DNA of 64,000 bases from Pseudomonas fildesensis (GCF_001050345.1 NZ_LFMW01000003.1:146752-210751), one strand, 5' to 3'; positions 26,038 through 35,740 are shown, counted from the first letter of the stretch. Translations and numbers: made by a program. The notes: a model not told the origin generated them from the letters alone.

Positions 26038-27325
26038 GGGGCAAACCCTCCAAAGCTTCACGGTGAGCGGGATGCAGGACCACATGGGCCCGCGCTGTAC
26101 GAATAATAGCCAGTGCCTCATCGACCGTGGCGGCGCGGCCGCTGTGCAGTAGCCAGGCGGCGACGGCAGTGGCGCTGCGCGAATAGCCGAGGGCGCAACA
26201 CACCAGCAACGGACCGTTTACACGCAGGCGCTCTATGGCGTGTGCGGCTTGCAGGCATTCGGCAGGTGTCGGGGCGATCAGGTCCAGCACGGGAACGCAT
26301 TGGTAGGCGCGGCCCTGTGGATTAATCGGTAATTCTGCGCAGAGGTCGACAATGGCCTTGAAGGAATTCTGCTCGCCCGTTGTGGGAATCCGCCCGAGCC
26401 AGATGTTATCCACAATCAGATCGGGTTGTGGATGCTGGCGTGTCCAAAGGCGTGAGTTTATCCACGCGGCCGCCAAGTAGGGCGCGTAGAGCCAGCGCGC
26501 TGCGGGCGTCAGTCGACCGTCGGCACGTTTCTGAACGCCCGGGGCTCCAAGCACGAGGTAGTTGGCCTTGATCAGGCCCAGGGACACTGCCGGCCACAGC
26601 AGCCAAAGCCACCAGCCACCCAACGTAAACGCCAGAACGATCAACGCCAATGCCCCCAGGCCATAGCGGACTCCCAACCGCCAACGTTTCGAATCCCGCG
26701 TAAGCCGCGCATTCAGCAGCGGGCTCGGATGCTCCAGCGGCCACAGCCACACACACAACCACCCGGCGAGGGCGCCTGTGGGTAAGTCGATAAAGTGATG
26801 TTGATAAGTGGTCAGTACTGAAATGCCGATCAACGCGAACCAACCATGCACCACCCAGCGCCACAATCCCTGGGTATGGCGCTGGTACATGACCCACAGG
26901 ATCACCAGCAGTGCGATATGCAGAGACGGCGCCTGGTTGAACGGTTTGTCGAACCCGGCCAGTACGGCAAACAGCCAGCCGAATACGCCATCCAGTTCGG
27001 GCCGTTCGAAGGTGAAGCGCAGCGGCCAGATAAGGAAGCAGCTCACGGCGATCACTTGAGCAGACAGCAGGCGAAGCGCGTGTTGCTTCAGTTCATGACG
27101 ACTGTTGGGCAGTAGCAGGGAGAAACCGTAGAGCAAGTCGATGGACCAGTAGGGCACGATGGTCCAGGCCCAGAACGGCATGTGGGTTTCCCAGCCGAAC
27201 ACCAGCGTGCCGACATCGCTGCGCTGGCTGGTGACCCAAGTGGCAAAGCCGTAGGTGCTGAAAAACAGCGGCGCCAACAGCAGCAGCCACAGGACGGCGG
27301 GTTTCAATAAACCGGGTTCGCGCAT
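26027..27325 (-). CDS. ynbD: PAP2 / dual-specificity phosphatase fusion (YnbD-like)
   Basis: This 432-residue protein joins two phosphatase types. The N-terminal membrane part has about six hydrophobic segments and PAP2 lipid-phosphatase elements: SLHIAL near 133 and a TYQHHFIDLPTG element near 173. The C-terminal 130 residues carry a CX5R cysteine-phosphatase loop, CALGYSR, in a rhodanese/DSP-like fold. The start at 27325 (MREPGL) is chosen since it follows the stop of the upstream gene by two bases; a longer frame to 27367 would overlap it. E. coli YnbD has the same fusion. It may dephosphorylate the phosphatidyl product of the CDP-alcohol enzyme; that pathway is not established. Confidence 0.85.
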   Translation of the reverse strand: MREPGLLKPAVLWLLLLAPLFFSTYGFATWVTSQRSDVGTLVFGWETHMPFWAWTIVPYWSIDLLYGFSLLLPNSRHELKQHALRLLSAQVIAVSCFLIWPLRFTFERPELDGVFGWLFAVLAGFDKPFNQAPSLHIALLVILWVMYQRHTQGLWRWVVHGWFALIGISVLTTYQHHFIDLPTGALAGWLCVWLWPLEHPSPLLNARLTRDSKRWRLGVRYGLGALALIVLAFTLGGWWLWLLWPAVSLGLIKANYLVLGAPGVQKRADGRLTPAARWLYAPYLAAAWINSRLWTRQHPQPDLIVDNIWLGRIPTTGEQNSFKAIVDLCAELPINPQGRAYQCVPVLDLIAPTPAECLQAAHAIERLRVNGPLLVCCALGYSRSATAVAAWLLHSGRAATVDEALAIIRTARAHVVLHPAHREALEGLPHAR

Positions 27326-27327
27326 GC

Positions 27328-29082
27328 TCAGATCTTCTGCGCCAGGGATACGGTAAAGATGCCCCACTCATCCACACGCTGGGTGATTTTGCGGAAACCC
27401 GCCGCCTCGACCAGTTGATCCATTTCTGCCTGGCTGCGACGGCGCATCACCCAGGCCTGGCCCTGGCGATGGCTGGTCAGCGCGCGGGCGATCAATTCCA
27501 GCTGCGGGTGCCATGGCTGGCCGGTATAGACCAGGTAACCACCGGGCTCCACCGCTTCGGCCAGACCGGCCAGCGAACCGCCGACCATGGCGTTATCGGC
27601 AAACAGTTCATACAGCCCGGACACCACCGCCAAGGTCGGCTTGGGCGTCAGCGCCGCCAGATCTGCGCGATCAAACGCATCCCCTTTGACGAACTGCGCG
27701 ATATCCCCCAGGCCTTTTTCGCGAATCAGCGCGCCACCGTCGCGCACGTTGATGTCGCTGTAGTCGCGCAGCAGGATCGATTCCGGCAGCGGCGACACGC
27801 CCTGCAAGGCTTCGAGAATGTAACGGCCGTGGCCGGCGGCGATGTCGACGATGCGCACTTCGCGATCATCCGCGCGCAACTTGGCCATGGCCAGGCGCAG
27901 CAGCTCTTCGACGTTCAACTTGCGCTGACGAATACCGCGCCAGCCGATGGAGTTGAGGTAGTTGGTATCGATCATCCGCCCCAGCCCGCCCTTGCCGGTG
28001 GGCGTGTTGCGGTACACGTAGTCCAGGGTGCTGCCGGAGTCGAAACCGGTGTCGAAGCCCAGCTTTACACCGTCCGACAGATTCTTGCCCAGGCCCATGC
28101 TGGCGCGGGTCATGCGCCAGTACAGGTCGCGCAGGGAGTTGCGCGGCAGCGGCGCGGCGAGGGATTCGGACTCGGCGCAGGTGGCGCCCAGTTTGTCGGC
28201 GTCCAATAGAGAGGCGCGGTCCAGCGGGTGTAAGAAGTTCTGCAGGATAAAACGCTTGGCGCTGTTCACGGCCACGGCACGGTCACGTTCACCGAGGGTG
28301 TCGTGGAAGAAGCCGGGGAGGACGTGCAGCTCCTTTTTCAGGCTGCCGAGGCGCTCGAAAAATTGCTGCTGGGGTTTGCGGTGCACCACGAAGTCGGAGC
28401 CAGAGATCAGCAACTGGGTCGGCACCTGGATCGCCTGGGCATCGGCTACAACGCGGTCGGCCGCTTCGTACAGGCCGAGCAGCACATTCACCGAGATAGC
28501 CTTGGTGATCAGCGGGTCGCTGTCGTAGGACGCTACGCGTTCCGGATCATGGCTGAGGAACTTGGCCTTAACGTAGCTGTTGACGAAAAAGTTGCCGCGA
28601 AACTTGCGCATCAGCGCGAGGCCAGGCCGCGCGAATGGCACGTACAGCTTGACCTTGAACGCCGGGGAGGCGAGCACCAGGGAGCGGATCTTCGGCGCGT
28701 AGTCGTGCACCCAAGTGGCTGCGATCACCGCGCCGACGCTTTGGGCGATCACCGCGAGGTTTTCCTCGACGAGGCCGTAGGTGGCGCCGATGTGGTCGCA
28801 GAAGGTCTGCACATCGCGGGCGCTGGTGGCGAAGCTCGGGCTGTCGCCACGTTCGCCGGGCGATTGACCGTGGCCACGGGCGTCCCAGGCGAAGAAGTCG
28901 AACTGCGGCAGGTCCAGTTCATCCACCAGGTGGGCGATGCGTCCCGAATGCTCGTGGCCGCGATGGAACAGCAGGATCGCCTTGCGCGGCTCGTCGCCGG
29001 CGGGCGCCGTGGCCGGCCAGTGCCGGTAGAAAAGCTCGACGCCATCATGGGTGCTGAAGGTGTGCTCTTGCTGTTCGCGCAT
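27328..29082 (-). CDS. ynbC: alpha/beta hydrolase and methyltransferase fusion (YnbC-like)
   Basis: This 584-residue protein combines an N-terminal alpha/beta hydrolase (residues about 20-280, with the nucleophile elbow AQSVGAV near 119 and a WDARGHGQS segment near 68) and a C-terminal SAM-dependent methyltransferase (about 390-580, with IVDIAAGHGRY as the SAM-binding motif I). Such bifunctional proteins are annotated in gammaproteobacteria and E. coli YnbC is the relative here. It lies between the CDP-alcohol phosphotransferase (10 bases downstream of it) and the phosphatase. The chemistry is unknown; a lipid ester or head-group modification would fit the neighbours. Confidence 0.85.
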   Translation of the reverse strand: MREQQEHTFSTHDGVELFYRHWPATAPAGDEPRKAILLFHRGHEHSGRIAHLVDELDLPQFDFFAWDARGHGQSPGERGDSPSFATSARDVQTFCDHIGATYGLVEENLAVIAQSVGAVIAATWVHDYAPKIRSLVLASPAFKVKLYVPFARPGLALMRKFRGNFFVNSYVKAKFLSHDPERVASYDSDPLITKAISVNVLLGLYEAADRVVADAQAIQVPTQLLISGSDFVVHRKPQQQFFERLGSLKKELHVLPGFFHDTLGERDRAVAVNSAKRFILQNFLHPLDRASLLDADKLGATCAESESLAAPLPRNSLRDLYWRMTRASMGLGKNLSDGVKLGFDTGFDSGSTLDYVYRNTPTGKGGLGRMIDTNYLNSIGWRGIRQRKLNVEELLRLAMAKLRADDREVRIVDIAAGHGRYILEALQGVSPLPESILLRDYSDINVRDGGALIREKGLGDIAQFVKGDAFDRADLAALTPKPTLAVVSGLYELFADNAMVGGSLAGLAEAVEPGGYLVYTGQPWHPQLELIARALTSHRQGQAWVMRRRSQAEMDQLVEAAGFRKITQRVDEWGIFTVSLAQKI

Positions 29083-29092
29083 CGCAAAATCC

Positions 29093-29716
29093 TTATGCAG
29101 AAGGGGAAATGTTTTGTTCTTCTTTGAGGCCCTGACGCACCCGGTTGACCAGGGTGTAGGCGAGCAGGGCGGCGACCAGCCACATCACCGTCTCGACCCA
29201 ACCAGCGCCGAGCCAGCCCAGCGCAACGCCGGTAGCCAGCACGCCAAGTACAAATGCGCGGTCACTCTTGCCCATCGGCCCGTCATAGCGGCGTGACGCA
29301 CCCACCATCGGCCCGAGCACGCCGGCGTATTCGCTGAACACCGCCAGCAGCGCCACCAGCAGCACCGGCGCCAGGCTCACGCCGGGTATCAATGCGAAGG
29401 GCAGGATCAACGCGCTGTCGGCGACCACGTCGCACAGTTCATTGAGGTACGCGCCCAAACGTGACTGCTGGCCGAATTCCCGGGCGAGCATGCCGTCGAT
29501 GGCGTTGAGGGCCATGCGCAGGATCATCCACAGCGGGATCAGTGCAAACAGCCAGAGGTGCTGGGCGAAGCTGGCGATCAGCAGGCCGACCAGCACGGAA
29601 ATGACCCCGGCGAGCACGGTGATCTGGTTGGCGGTGGTGCCGTTGTCGTAGAGGCGCTGCACCAGGGGGCGCAGCAGGTTTTGAAAACGCGGCTTGAGCT
29701 GATAGATCGAAATCAT
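29093..29716 (-). CDS. ynbA: CDP-alcohol phosphatidyltransferase (YnbA-like), variant active site
   Basis: This is a 207-residue integral membrane CDP-alcohol phosphotransferase with about six hydrophobic segments. The usual motif is DxxDGxxAR-x8-GxxxDxxxD. Here it reads NAIDGMLAR at 71-79 and GAYLNELCD at 88-96: G, A, R, D74 and D96 are kept, but the first and third aspartates are replaced by asparagine (N71 and N92). Both normally bind divalent metal or activate the acceptor. That could mean altered metal use, altered acceptor or reduced activity. It is the first gene of the leftward ynb-like operon, which makes it the likely lead enzyme of a lipid head-group pathway. Confidence 0.82.
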   Translation of the reverse strand: MISIYQLKPRFQNLLRPLVQRLYDNGTTANQITVLAGVISVLVGLLIASFAQHLWLFALIPLWMILRMALNAIDGMLAREFGQQSRLGAYLNELCDVVADSALILPFALIPGVSLAPVLLVALLAVFSEYAGVLGPMVGASRRYDGPMGKSDRAFVLGVLATGVALGWLGAGWVETVMWLVAALLAYTLVNRVRQGLKEEQNISPSA

Positions 29717-29860
29717 GGGGGGTGACGCTTCCTTGTCCGTGGGCCCGCGAAAAACTGTTTGGAGTGTGCCGATTTAACGTTGCTTGCACCAGTGATAGCG
29801 CGTGTTTATGGGGGTTTAGTCACGGTCTGCTTAACAGCGAACAAAAATTTCACGCCGTGT

Positions 29861-29873
29861 GTTATATCGTAAC
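29861..29873. promoter_or_regulatory. Zur-like site before the SPFH/P-type ATPase operon
   Basis: GTTATATCGTAAC here differs at two positions from the perfect palindrome GTTATATTATAAC at 46897-46909, and the outer GTTATA and TAAC halves are kept. It is 19 bases before the chosen start at 29893, where a repressor would block transcription or the start. The resemblance to Zur sites is clear, but the two central changes lower confidence. Confidence 0.5.
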
Positions 29874-29892
29874 GAATTATGTACAAGTGGAC

Positions 29893-31827
29893 ATGTCGGG
29901 GATGCAAGTGGATCTAGAAGCTGACGGCGCTTCGGTTGAAGGCCTGCCGCGTTTTCAGCAAGGGCTGTTCCATGCCCGTCGATTGAGGCAAGCCGGTATC
30001 AGTTTGACGGCCCTGGCCATTACCGGTTGGGTGCTGGCGCTGTTTGTCGCGCTGTTTGCGCCGTTGTCGATCTGGCCGGTGGTGTTGATCAACTGCGCCT
30101 CGGCCTTGCTGGTGCTGGTGGCCGGCTTGCAATCGGCGTGGTGGGTGGCCGATTGGCGTGCCCAGGCGATGGAAGAGGCGCCGGTTGAACTGAACGCAGC
30201 GCTCAGCAAAGACATGGGCTGGCACGCACGCCTTGTCGAGCGGTTTGGCAGCGGCTTGCTGGCCCAGATCGGTGCACCGGTGCTGTGGCTGGGTGGTTGG
30301 TCGTTGCTGGCGTTGGTCAGCATCATCGAATTCTGGAGCCTGGCCTTGCCGGCTGCGGCAGTCGGTCAATCCGCAAGCGTCGGCGCCGCGCTGGCGTTGG
30401 CATTGGCTTTTGGCCTGCTGGTGTTCGAGCGTCGGCTGGCCCAGGAAACCCCCGCGCAATGGCCGGAAGCCTCGCCGCTTGCGCAGTTGAGCCGCGTGGC
30501 GATTATCTGCCTGGTGGTCAGTGCGATTTGCCTGTTGTTTGCCAGTGCGCAATCCGTTTGGCCGTTGCGCCTGGCGACACTGATTGGCCTGTTGCCGGCG
30601 CTGGTGGCGCTGGAGTTCCTGTTAAGGGGCGCGCTATCGCTGTTCAGCCCGCGCCAGCCGCGGCTTGAACCGCGCCTGATGGCGCACAGTTTTATTGCCG
30701 GACTGCTGTGCTGGCCACCGCAACCCTTGCAGGCCTTGCAGCATGAATTGCACAACCGCTTCGGCATCGACCTGCGTCAGATATGGGCCTTTACCTACAT
30801 GCGCCGGGCATTTTTGCCGGTGTTGCTGGTGGTGCTGGCTGTCGGCTGGGCGCTGACCGGCGTGCATGAAGTGCCCCTGCAAGGCCGTGGGATTTATGAG
30901 CGCTTCGGCAAGCCGGTGGAGGTCTTTGGCCCCGGCCTGCATGCCGGGCTGCCATGGCCTCTGGGCCGCGTGTTGAGCGTGGAAAACGGTGTGGTGCACG
31001 AACTGGCGACCAGCGTCAGCGAAGCCGCCACCCCCGAGTTGGCCCCCGCCGAAGGCCCGGCGCCGCTGATCGCCAACCGCCTGTGGGACGCCAGCCATGT
31101 GAATGACAAATCCCAGGTTATCGCCAGCAGCAGCGGCGACAAGCAGAGCTTCCAGATCGTCAATATGGACGTGCGGTTCGTCTACCGTATCGGCCTGACC
31201 GACCACGCCGCGCTCGCCGCCACCTATAACAGCGCCGATGTACCCATCCTGATTCGCAGCACCGCCAGCCGGATCCTCGTGCATGACTTTGCCTCGCGTA
31301 CCCTCGACGAACTGCTCGGCGAACAACGCACAAGCCTCGCCGACGAAATCGGTCGCGCCGTGCAAGCGGACTTGCAAAAGCTCGACACTGGTGTGGAAAT
31401 TCTCGCCACGGTGGTAGAAGCCATCCACCCACCGGCCGGTGCGGCCAACGCCTACCACGGTGTGCAAGCCGCGCAGATTGGCGCGCAGGCGCTGATCGCC
31501 CGCGAGCGTGGTGCCGCCAGTGAACAAACCAACCAGGCCTTGCTGCAAGCGAGTACCGCCCGCGACCAGGCCCTGGCCACCGCCCGCGAAGTGAACGCCG
31601 GCGCCCAAGCGGCCGACCTGCGGTTTACCGCCGAACAAAAGGCCTACGCCACGGCCGGCCAAGCCTTTGTGCTGGAGCAGTACCTCGGCCAACTGAGCCA
31701 GGGCCTGGCCCACGCCAAGCTGCTTATTCTGGATCACCGCCTGGGCGCCAATGGCGCGCCGACGATCGATCTGCGTTCTTTTACCTTGCCGGCCGATCCC
31801 TCGGTGCCGCGTAAAGCCGTTCAATAA
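29893..31827 (+). CDS. SPFH-domain membrane protein, HflK-like (first of three)
   Basis: This 644-residue protein has several hydrophobic segments in the first 230 residues (roughly 30-70, 120-170, 200-230), another at about 310-330 and then a C-terminal SPFH/band-7 domain starting around residue 340 (GRGIYERFGKPVEVF) with the heptad-rich helical region to 600. It resembles the HflK-type protease modulators that assemble into membrane rings, but the extra N-terminal membrane part is unusual compared with HflK. The start at 29893 is chosen over the longer frame to 29722, which would cross the Zur-like site. It is the first of four overlapping or closely spaced genes ending in a P-type ATPase. 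Confidence 0.75.
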   Translation: MSGMQVDLEADGASVEGLPRFQQGLFHARRLRQAGISLTALAITGWVLALFVALFAPLSIWPVVLINCASALLVLVAGLQSAWWVADWRAQAMEEAPVELNAALSKDMGWHARLVERFGSGLLAQIGAPVLWLGGWSLLALVSIIEFWSLALPAAAVGQSASVGAALALALAFGLLVFERRLAQETPAQWPEASPLAQLSRVAIICLVVSAICLLFASAQSVWPLRLATLIGLLPALVALEFLLRGALSLFSPRQPRLEPRLMAHSFIAGLLCWPPQPLQALQHELHNRFGIDLRQIWAFTYMRRAFLPVLLVVLAVGWALTGVHEVPLQGRGIYERFGKPVEVFGPGLHAGLPWPLGRVLSVENGVVHELATSVSEAATPELAPAEGPAPLIANRLWDASHVNDKSQVIASSSGDKQSFQIVNMDVRFVYRIGLTDHAALAATYNSADVPILIRSTASRILVHDFASRTLDELLGEQRTSLADEIGRAVQADLQKLDTGVEILATVVEAIHPPAGAANAYHGVQAAQIGAQALIARERGAASEQTNQALLQASTARDQALATAREVNAGAQAADLRFTAEQKAYATAGQAFVLEQYLGQLSQGLAHAKLLILDHRLGANGAPTIDLRSFTLPADPSVPRKAVQ

Positions 31828-31839
31828 GGAGTCTGTCTG

Positions 31840-32826
31840 TTGAGCGCTCATTCTCACGATCATGGTCACCACCACGGCCACCCTCATCACCATCACGGTG
31901 ATGAACAACCGGCCGGCCCGTTTCCTTGGCGGCGCATGGCCTGGGCCGTGTTGCTGGTGCTGTTTGCCGTCGCGGCGGCGAGCCTGGTGCAGGTGCGTTC
32001 CGGCGAAGCCACGGTGATTACCCGCTTCGGCAACCCGGCGCGGGTGCTGCTGGAACCGGGCCTGGGCTGGCGTTGGCCGGCGCCGTTTGAAGCGGCGATC
32101 CCGGTGGACCTGCGCCTGCGCACCACCTCCAGCGGTTTGCAGGATGTGGGTACCCGCGATGGTCTGCGCATCATCGTGCAGGCCTACGTGGCGTGGCAGG
32201 TGCAGGGCGATGCCGATAATGTGCAGCGCTTTATGCGCGCGGTGCAGAACCAGCCGGATGAAGCGGCGCGGCAGATTCGTACCTTCGTTGGCTCGGCGCT
32301 GGAAACCACCGCCGCCAGCTTCGACCTGTCCAGCCTGATCAACACCGATGCCAGCCAGGTGCGCATCGCCGATTTCGAGGCGCAGTTGCGTCAGCAGATT
32401 GATCAACAATTGCTCACCACCTACGGCGTGCGCGTGGCGCAGGTGGGCATCGAACGGCTGACCTTGCCGTCGGTGACGCTCACCGCCACCGTCGACCGCA
32501 TGCGCGCCGAGCGCGAAACCATCGCCACCGAACGCACTGCCGTGGGCAAGCGCGAGGCGGCCCAGATTCGTTCCGCCGCCGAGCGTGATGCGCGGATCGT
32601 GCAGGCCGACGCCACGGTGAAAGCCGCCGATATCGAAGCGCAGTCGCGGGTCGAAGCCGCGCAGATTTATGGCCGCGCTTACGCCGGTAATCCGCAGTTA
32701 TATAACCTGCTGCGTTCCCTCGACACCTTGGGCACGGTGGTAACGCCGGGCACCAAGATCATCCTGCGCACCGATGCCGCGCCGTTCCGCGCGCTGGTGG
32801 ACGGGCCGAAGGACGTTCAGCCATGA
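31840..32826 (+). CDS. SPFH-domain protein with a histidine-rich N-terminus (HflK-like)
   Basis: The 328-residue protein starts at a TTG (31840), seven bases after AAGGAG. Residues 3-20 are very rich in histidine, with an HSHDHGHHHGHPHHHH stretch, a typical metal-binding segment. It is followed by one transmembrane helix (around 29-50) and a SPFH domain (GEATVITRFGNPARV onward) with a coiled helical tail near residue 220. This is HflK-like architecture with a metal-binding cytoplasmic leader. In an operon with a metal P-type ATPase, the histidine cluster may gather or buffer zinc or another divalent ion. Its stop overlaps the next start. Confidence 0.78.
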   Translation: MSAHSHDHGHHHGHPHHHHGDEQPAGPFPWRRMAWAVLLVLFAVAAASLVQVRSGEATVITRFGNPARVLLEPGLGWRWPAPFEAAIPVDLRLRTTSSGLQDVGTRDGLRIIVQAYVAWQVQGDADNVQRFMRAVQNQPDEAARQIRTFVGSALETTAASFDLSSLINTDASQVRIADFEAQLRQQIDQQLLTTYGVRVAQVGIERLTLPSVTLTATVDRMRAERETIATERTAVGKREAAQIRSAAERDARIVQADATVKAADIEAQSRVEAAQIYGRAYAGNPQLYNLLRSLDTLGTVVTPGTKIILRTDAAPFRALVDGPKDVQP

Positions 32827-33857
32827 CGATGCGTGACATCCCGGACAGCCCGTGGATCCAGGCCGGACGCCTGACCTTCCTGGCGCTGTACGCGGTGACC
32901 GTGTTGGCGGCGCTGGCGTGGGCGTTTTCCAATGTGCGGCAGATTGATCCGCAGAACCGTGCCGTGGTGCTGCACTTCGGTGCCCTAGACCGGATTCAGA
33001 ATGCCGGGCTGCTGTTGGCGTGGCCGCAGCCGTTCGAGCAGGTGGTGCTGTTGCCGGCGGCCGACCGGGTGATTGAGCGGCGGGTCGAGAACCTACTGCG
33101 TTCCGACGCCGCGACCCAGGCCGACCGCGTGGCCAGTTTTGCCACGCCGCTGAGCGATGCGCTGGCCGGTTCTGGCTACCTGCTGACCGGCGATGCCGGT
33201 GTGGTGCAGCTGGATGTGCGGGTGTTCTACAAGGTCACTGAGCCCTACGCGTTTGTGTTGCAGGGCGAACATGTATTGCCGGCCCTGGATCGGTTGGTGA
33301 CGCGCAGCGCCGTGGCCCTGACGGCGGCGCGGGACCTGGACACGATTCTGGTAGCGCGCCCGGAACTGATGGGTACCGACAACGGCGCCGCCGAGCGCCG
33401 TGAGCGGCTGCGCGGCGATCTGGTACAAGGCATCAATAAGCGCCTGGCGGAGTTGACCGCCAGCGGCTTGGGCCTGGGCATCGAAGCCACTCGCGTCGAT
33501 GTGCAATCGAGCCTGCCGAGCCCGGCGGTAAATGCTTTTAATGCGGTACTCACCGCCAGTCAGCAAGCCGACAAGGCCGTGGCCAACGCGCGTACCGAAG
33601 CGGCAAAACTCACCCAAAACGCCAACCAGGAGGCTGATCGCCTGGTGCAAGTCGCCCATGCCCAGGCCAGCGAGCGCCTGGCCAATGCCCAGGCGCAAAC
33701 CGCCACCGTCGCCAGCCTGGCTCAGGTCAAAGACCCAGGCTTGTTGCTGCGGCTGTACCGCGAGCGCCTGCCGAAGATTCTCGGCCAGGCCGGCTCGGTG
33801 ACCACGGTCGATCCCAAAGACGACTCCCGCTTGATCATTCAGGGAGCCGAACAATGA
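32823..33857 (+). CDS. SPFH-domain protein, HflC-like
   Basis: This 344-residue protein has a single transmembrane helix near residues 17-35, then an SPFH domain (QIDPQNRAVVLHFGALD) and a long helical tail over 220-310 with alanine- and glutamine-rich heptads. It is HflC-like. Start ATG at 32823 overlaps the previous stop, and its own stop overlaps the next ATG as ATGA, so translation is coupled through to the P-type ATPase. HflK and HflC normally form a mixed ring around FtsH; this three-protein set has no FtsH beside it and probably serves another membrane partner, possibly the ATPase. Confidence 0.78.
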   Translation: MTMRDIPDSPWIQAGRLTFLALYAVTVLAALAWAFSNVRQIDPQNRAVVLHFGALDRIQNAGLLLAWPQPFEQVVLLPAADRVIERRVENLLRSDAATQADRVASFATPLSDALAGSGYLLTGDAGVVQLDVRVFYKVTEPYAFVLQGEHVLPALDRLVTRSAVALTAARDLDTILVARPELMGTDNGAAERRERLRGDLVQGINKRLAELTASGLGLGIEATRVDVQSSLPSPAVNAFNAVLTASQQADKAVANARTEAAKLTQNANQEADRLVQVAHAQASERLANAQAQTATVASLAQVKDPGLLLRLYRERLPKILGQAGSVTTVDPKDDSRLIIQGAEQ

Positions 33858-35740
33858 GCGCGCCCATGCTGACTTCCGCCGAGCAGCGCAGCGCTGCCCG
33901 GCAACTGACCCTGGCCATGCTCGCCTTGGGACTACTTGTGCTGGGCCTGGTGTGGCGCTGGCTGGCGCCGGACCAGAACGGCGTCAGCCAATTACTGTTG
34001 GGTGTTGCCTCGCTGCTGGTGGCGGTGCCGGTGATGCGTTCGGCCTGGTACAGCCTGCGTTATCCGAGCTTGCATGGCATCACCGACCAACTGATCGCCC
34101 TGGCGATGCTCGGCGCCTGGGCCACTGGCGACCTGCTGACCGCCGCGCTGCTGCCGATCATCATGATTTTCGGGCATGTGCTGGAAGAGCGCAGCGTGAT
34201 CGGTTCCCAGGAAGCGATCCACGCCCTGGGCAAACTGACCCGCAGCCATGCACGCCTGGTGCAGGCCGACGGCACCATTCTCGAGGTCGACAACGGCACG
34301 CTGAACACCGGCGATATCGTCGAAGTGCGCGCCGGTGACCGCGTGCCCGCTGATGGGGTGGTGCTGTCGGGCCAGGCGAGTTTGGACACGGCGCCGATTA
34401 CCGGCGAATCGGTGCCGCTGGAAGCCAGTGTGGGCGTGCAGGTGTTTGGCGGGGCGATCAACCTCGACGGTTTGTTGCGCCTTGAGGTGACCCGCACGGG
34501 CAACGAGTCGACCCTGGGCAAAGTCATCGCGCTGATGCAGAACGCCGAACGCTCCAAGCCGCCGATCACCCGGTTGCTGGAACGTTATGCCGGCAGCTAT
34601 ATGGTGCTGGTGCTGTTGCTGGCGGCGGTCACCTGGTTTGTGACCAATGACGCCCAGGCGATGTTGGCCGTGTTGGTGGCGGCGTGCCCTTGCGCGCTGG
34701 TGTTGTCGGCACCGGCCACGGCGATTGCCGGGATTGCCGTGGCGGCGCGCCATGGGATTCTGATTCGCAGCTCGGCGTTTCTGGAAGAGTTGGCGGACCT
34801 GACCTCGCTGGTGGTCGACAAGACCGGCACGCTGACCTTCGGCACGCTGCGTTTGCAGTCCATCGAGACCACCGCTGTGGACCGGCAGGTGTTGCTGAAC
34901 CTGGCGGCCAGCCTCGGCTCGGCCAGCAGTCACCCGGTCAGCCGCGCGTTGGCGGGGTTGGCGACCCAGGAGCAACGCTTGGCGCTGACCGACATTCGCG
35001 AACGCCAAGGCCTGGGTGTGGTGGCGCAGACCGAGCAGGGCGAAGCGGCGCTGGGGCGGCCGGAGTTGTTCGCGCAATTGGGCGTCGTCACCCCCCCTGT
35101 TCCGAACCATGACGGCCCGATTGCCGGGCTGGCGCTGAACGGGCAATTCCTCGCCTGGATGTTGCTGGCCGACAGCGTCAAACCGGAGGCTCGCCAGGCC
35201 CTGCAAGAACTTCGGGACCTGGGTCTTGGTCGCCAACTGTTGCTCACCGGCGACCGCCAAAGCGTCGCCGACAGCCTGGCGCTGGACGTGGGCATCAGCG
35301 ATGTCGTGGCTCAGGCCCTGCCGGAAGACAAGCTCAACCGCGTGCTGGGGGAGATCGGCAGCGGCTTTCGGCCGATGGTGGTGGGCGATGGCATCAACGA
35401 TTCCCTGGCGCTGAAGGCCGGTGTAGTCGGCGTGGCGATGGGCGCGGGTGGGGCGGATATCGCCCTGGCGTCGGCGGATGTGGTGTTGATCGGCAGTGAC
35501 TTGCGCCGCTTGGGTACCTGTGTGCGGCTGAGTCGCCAGTGTCGGCAGACGTTGCAGGTCAATGTGATCATCGGCCTGGGCTGGACGTTGGCCATCGTCG
35601 TGTTTGCCGCCTTTGGCTGGCTGGGCGCGGCGGGCGCGATGATTGCGGCGGTGCTGCATAACCTCAGCACGTTGTTGGTGTTGGGCAATGCCGGGCGTTT
35701 ATTGCGCTTCCAGGAGCCGCTGTCGAAGCTCGACGAATGA
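33854..35740 (+). CDS. P1B-type metal-translocating ATPase with unusual membrane motif
   Basis: This is a 628-residue heavy-metal P-type ATPase with the CPC motif (ACPCALVLS), phosphorylation site DKTGTL, TGES loop and GDGINDS hinge. It has no N-terminal metal-binding domain and no histidine tail. The final helix region reads [15 protein letters not shown], whereas Zn/Cd exporters like ZntA have D near that position, and the previous helix has W/T where ZntA has lysine. So it is not a canonical ZntA, and metal choice is uncertain. It is the last gene of the SPFH operon. If the Zur-like site upstream is real, an exporter under zinc-starvation control would be odd; loading of periplasmic enzymes is one way to explain it. 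Confidence 0.82.
   Translation: MSAPMLTSAEQRSAARQLTLAMLALGLLVLGLVWRWLAPDQNGVSQLLLGVASLLVAVPVMRSAWYSLRYPSLHGITDQLIALAMLGAWATGDLLTAALLPIIMIFGHVLEERSVIGSQEAIHALGKLTRSHARLVQADGTILEVDNGTLNTGDIVEVRAGDRVPADGVVLSGQASLDTAPITGESVPLEASVGVQVFGGAINLDGLLRLEVTRTGNESTLGKVIALMQNAERSKPPITRLLERYAGSYMVLVLLLAAVTWFVTNDAQAMLAVLVAACPCALVLSAPATAIAGIAVAARHGILIRSSAFLEELADLTSLVVDKTGTLTFGTLRLQSIETTAVDRQVLLNLAASLGSASSHPVSRALAGLATQEQRLALTDIRERQGLGVVAQTEQGEAALGRPELFAQLGVVTPPVPNHDGPIAGLALNGQFLAWMLLADSVKPEARQALQELRDLGLGRQLLLTGDRQSVADSLALDVGISDVVAQALPEDKLNRVLGEIGSGFRPMVVGDGINDSLALKAGVVGVAMGAGGADIALASADVVLIGSDLRRLGTCVRLSRQCRQTLQVNVIIGLGWTLAIVVFAAFGWLGAAGAMIAAVLHNLSTLLVLGNAGRLLRFQEPLSKLDE

Noticed and set aside
30634..32409. 591-codon open frame on the minus strand over the SPFH genes
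   Set aside because: It is the reverse shadow of two GC-rich genes whose plus-strand products have clear SPFH domains; its own translation is low-complexity H/Q/G/R-rich.
33992..35659. 555-codon minus-strand open frame inside the P-type ATPase gene
   Set aside because: Antisense to a complete P1B ATPase; the translation is rich in H, Q and R without any domain.
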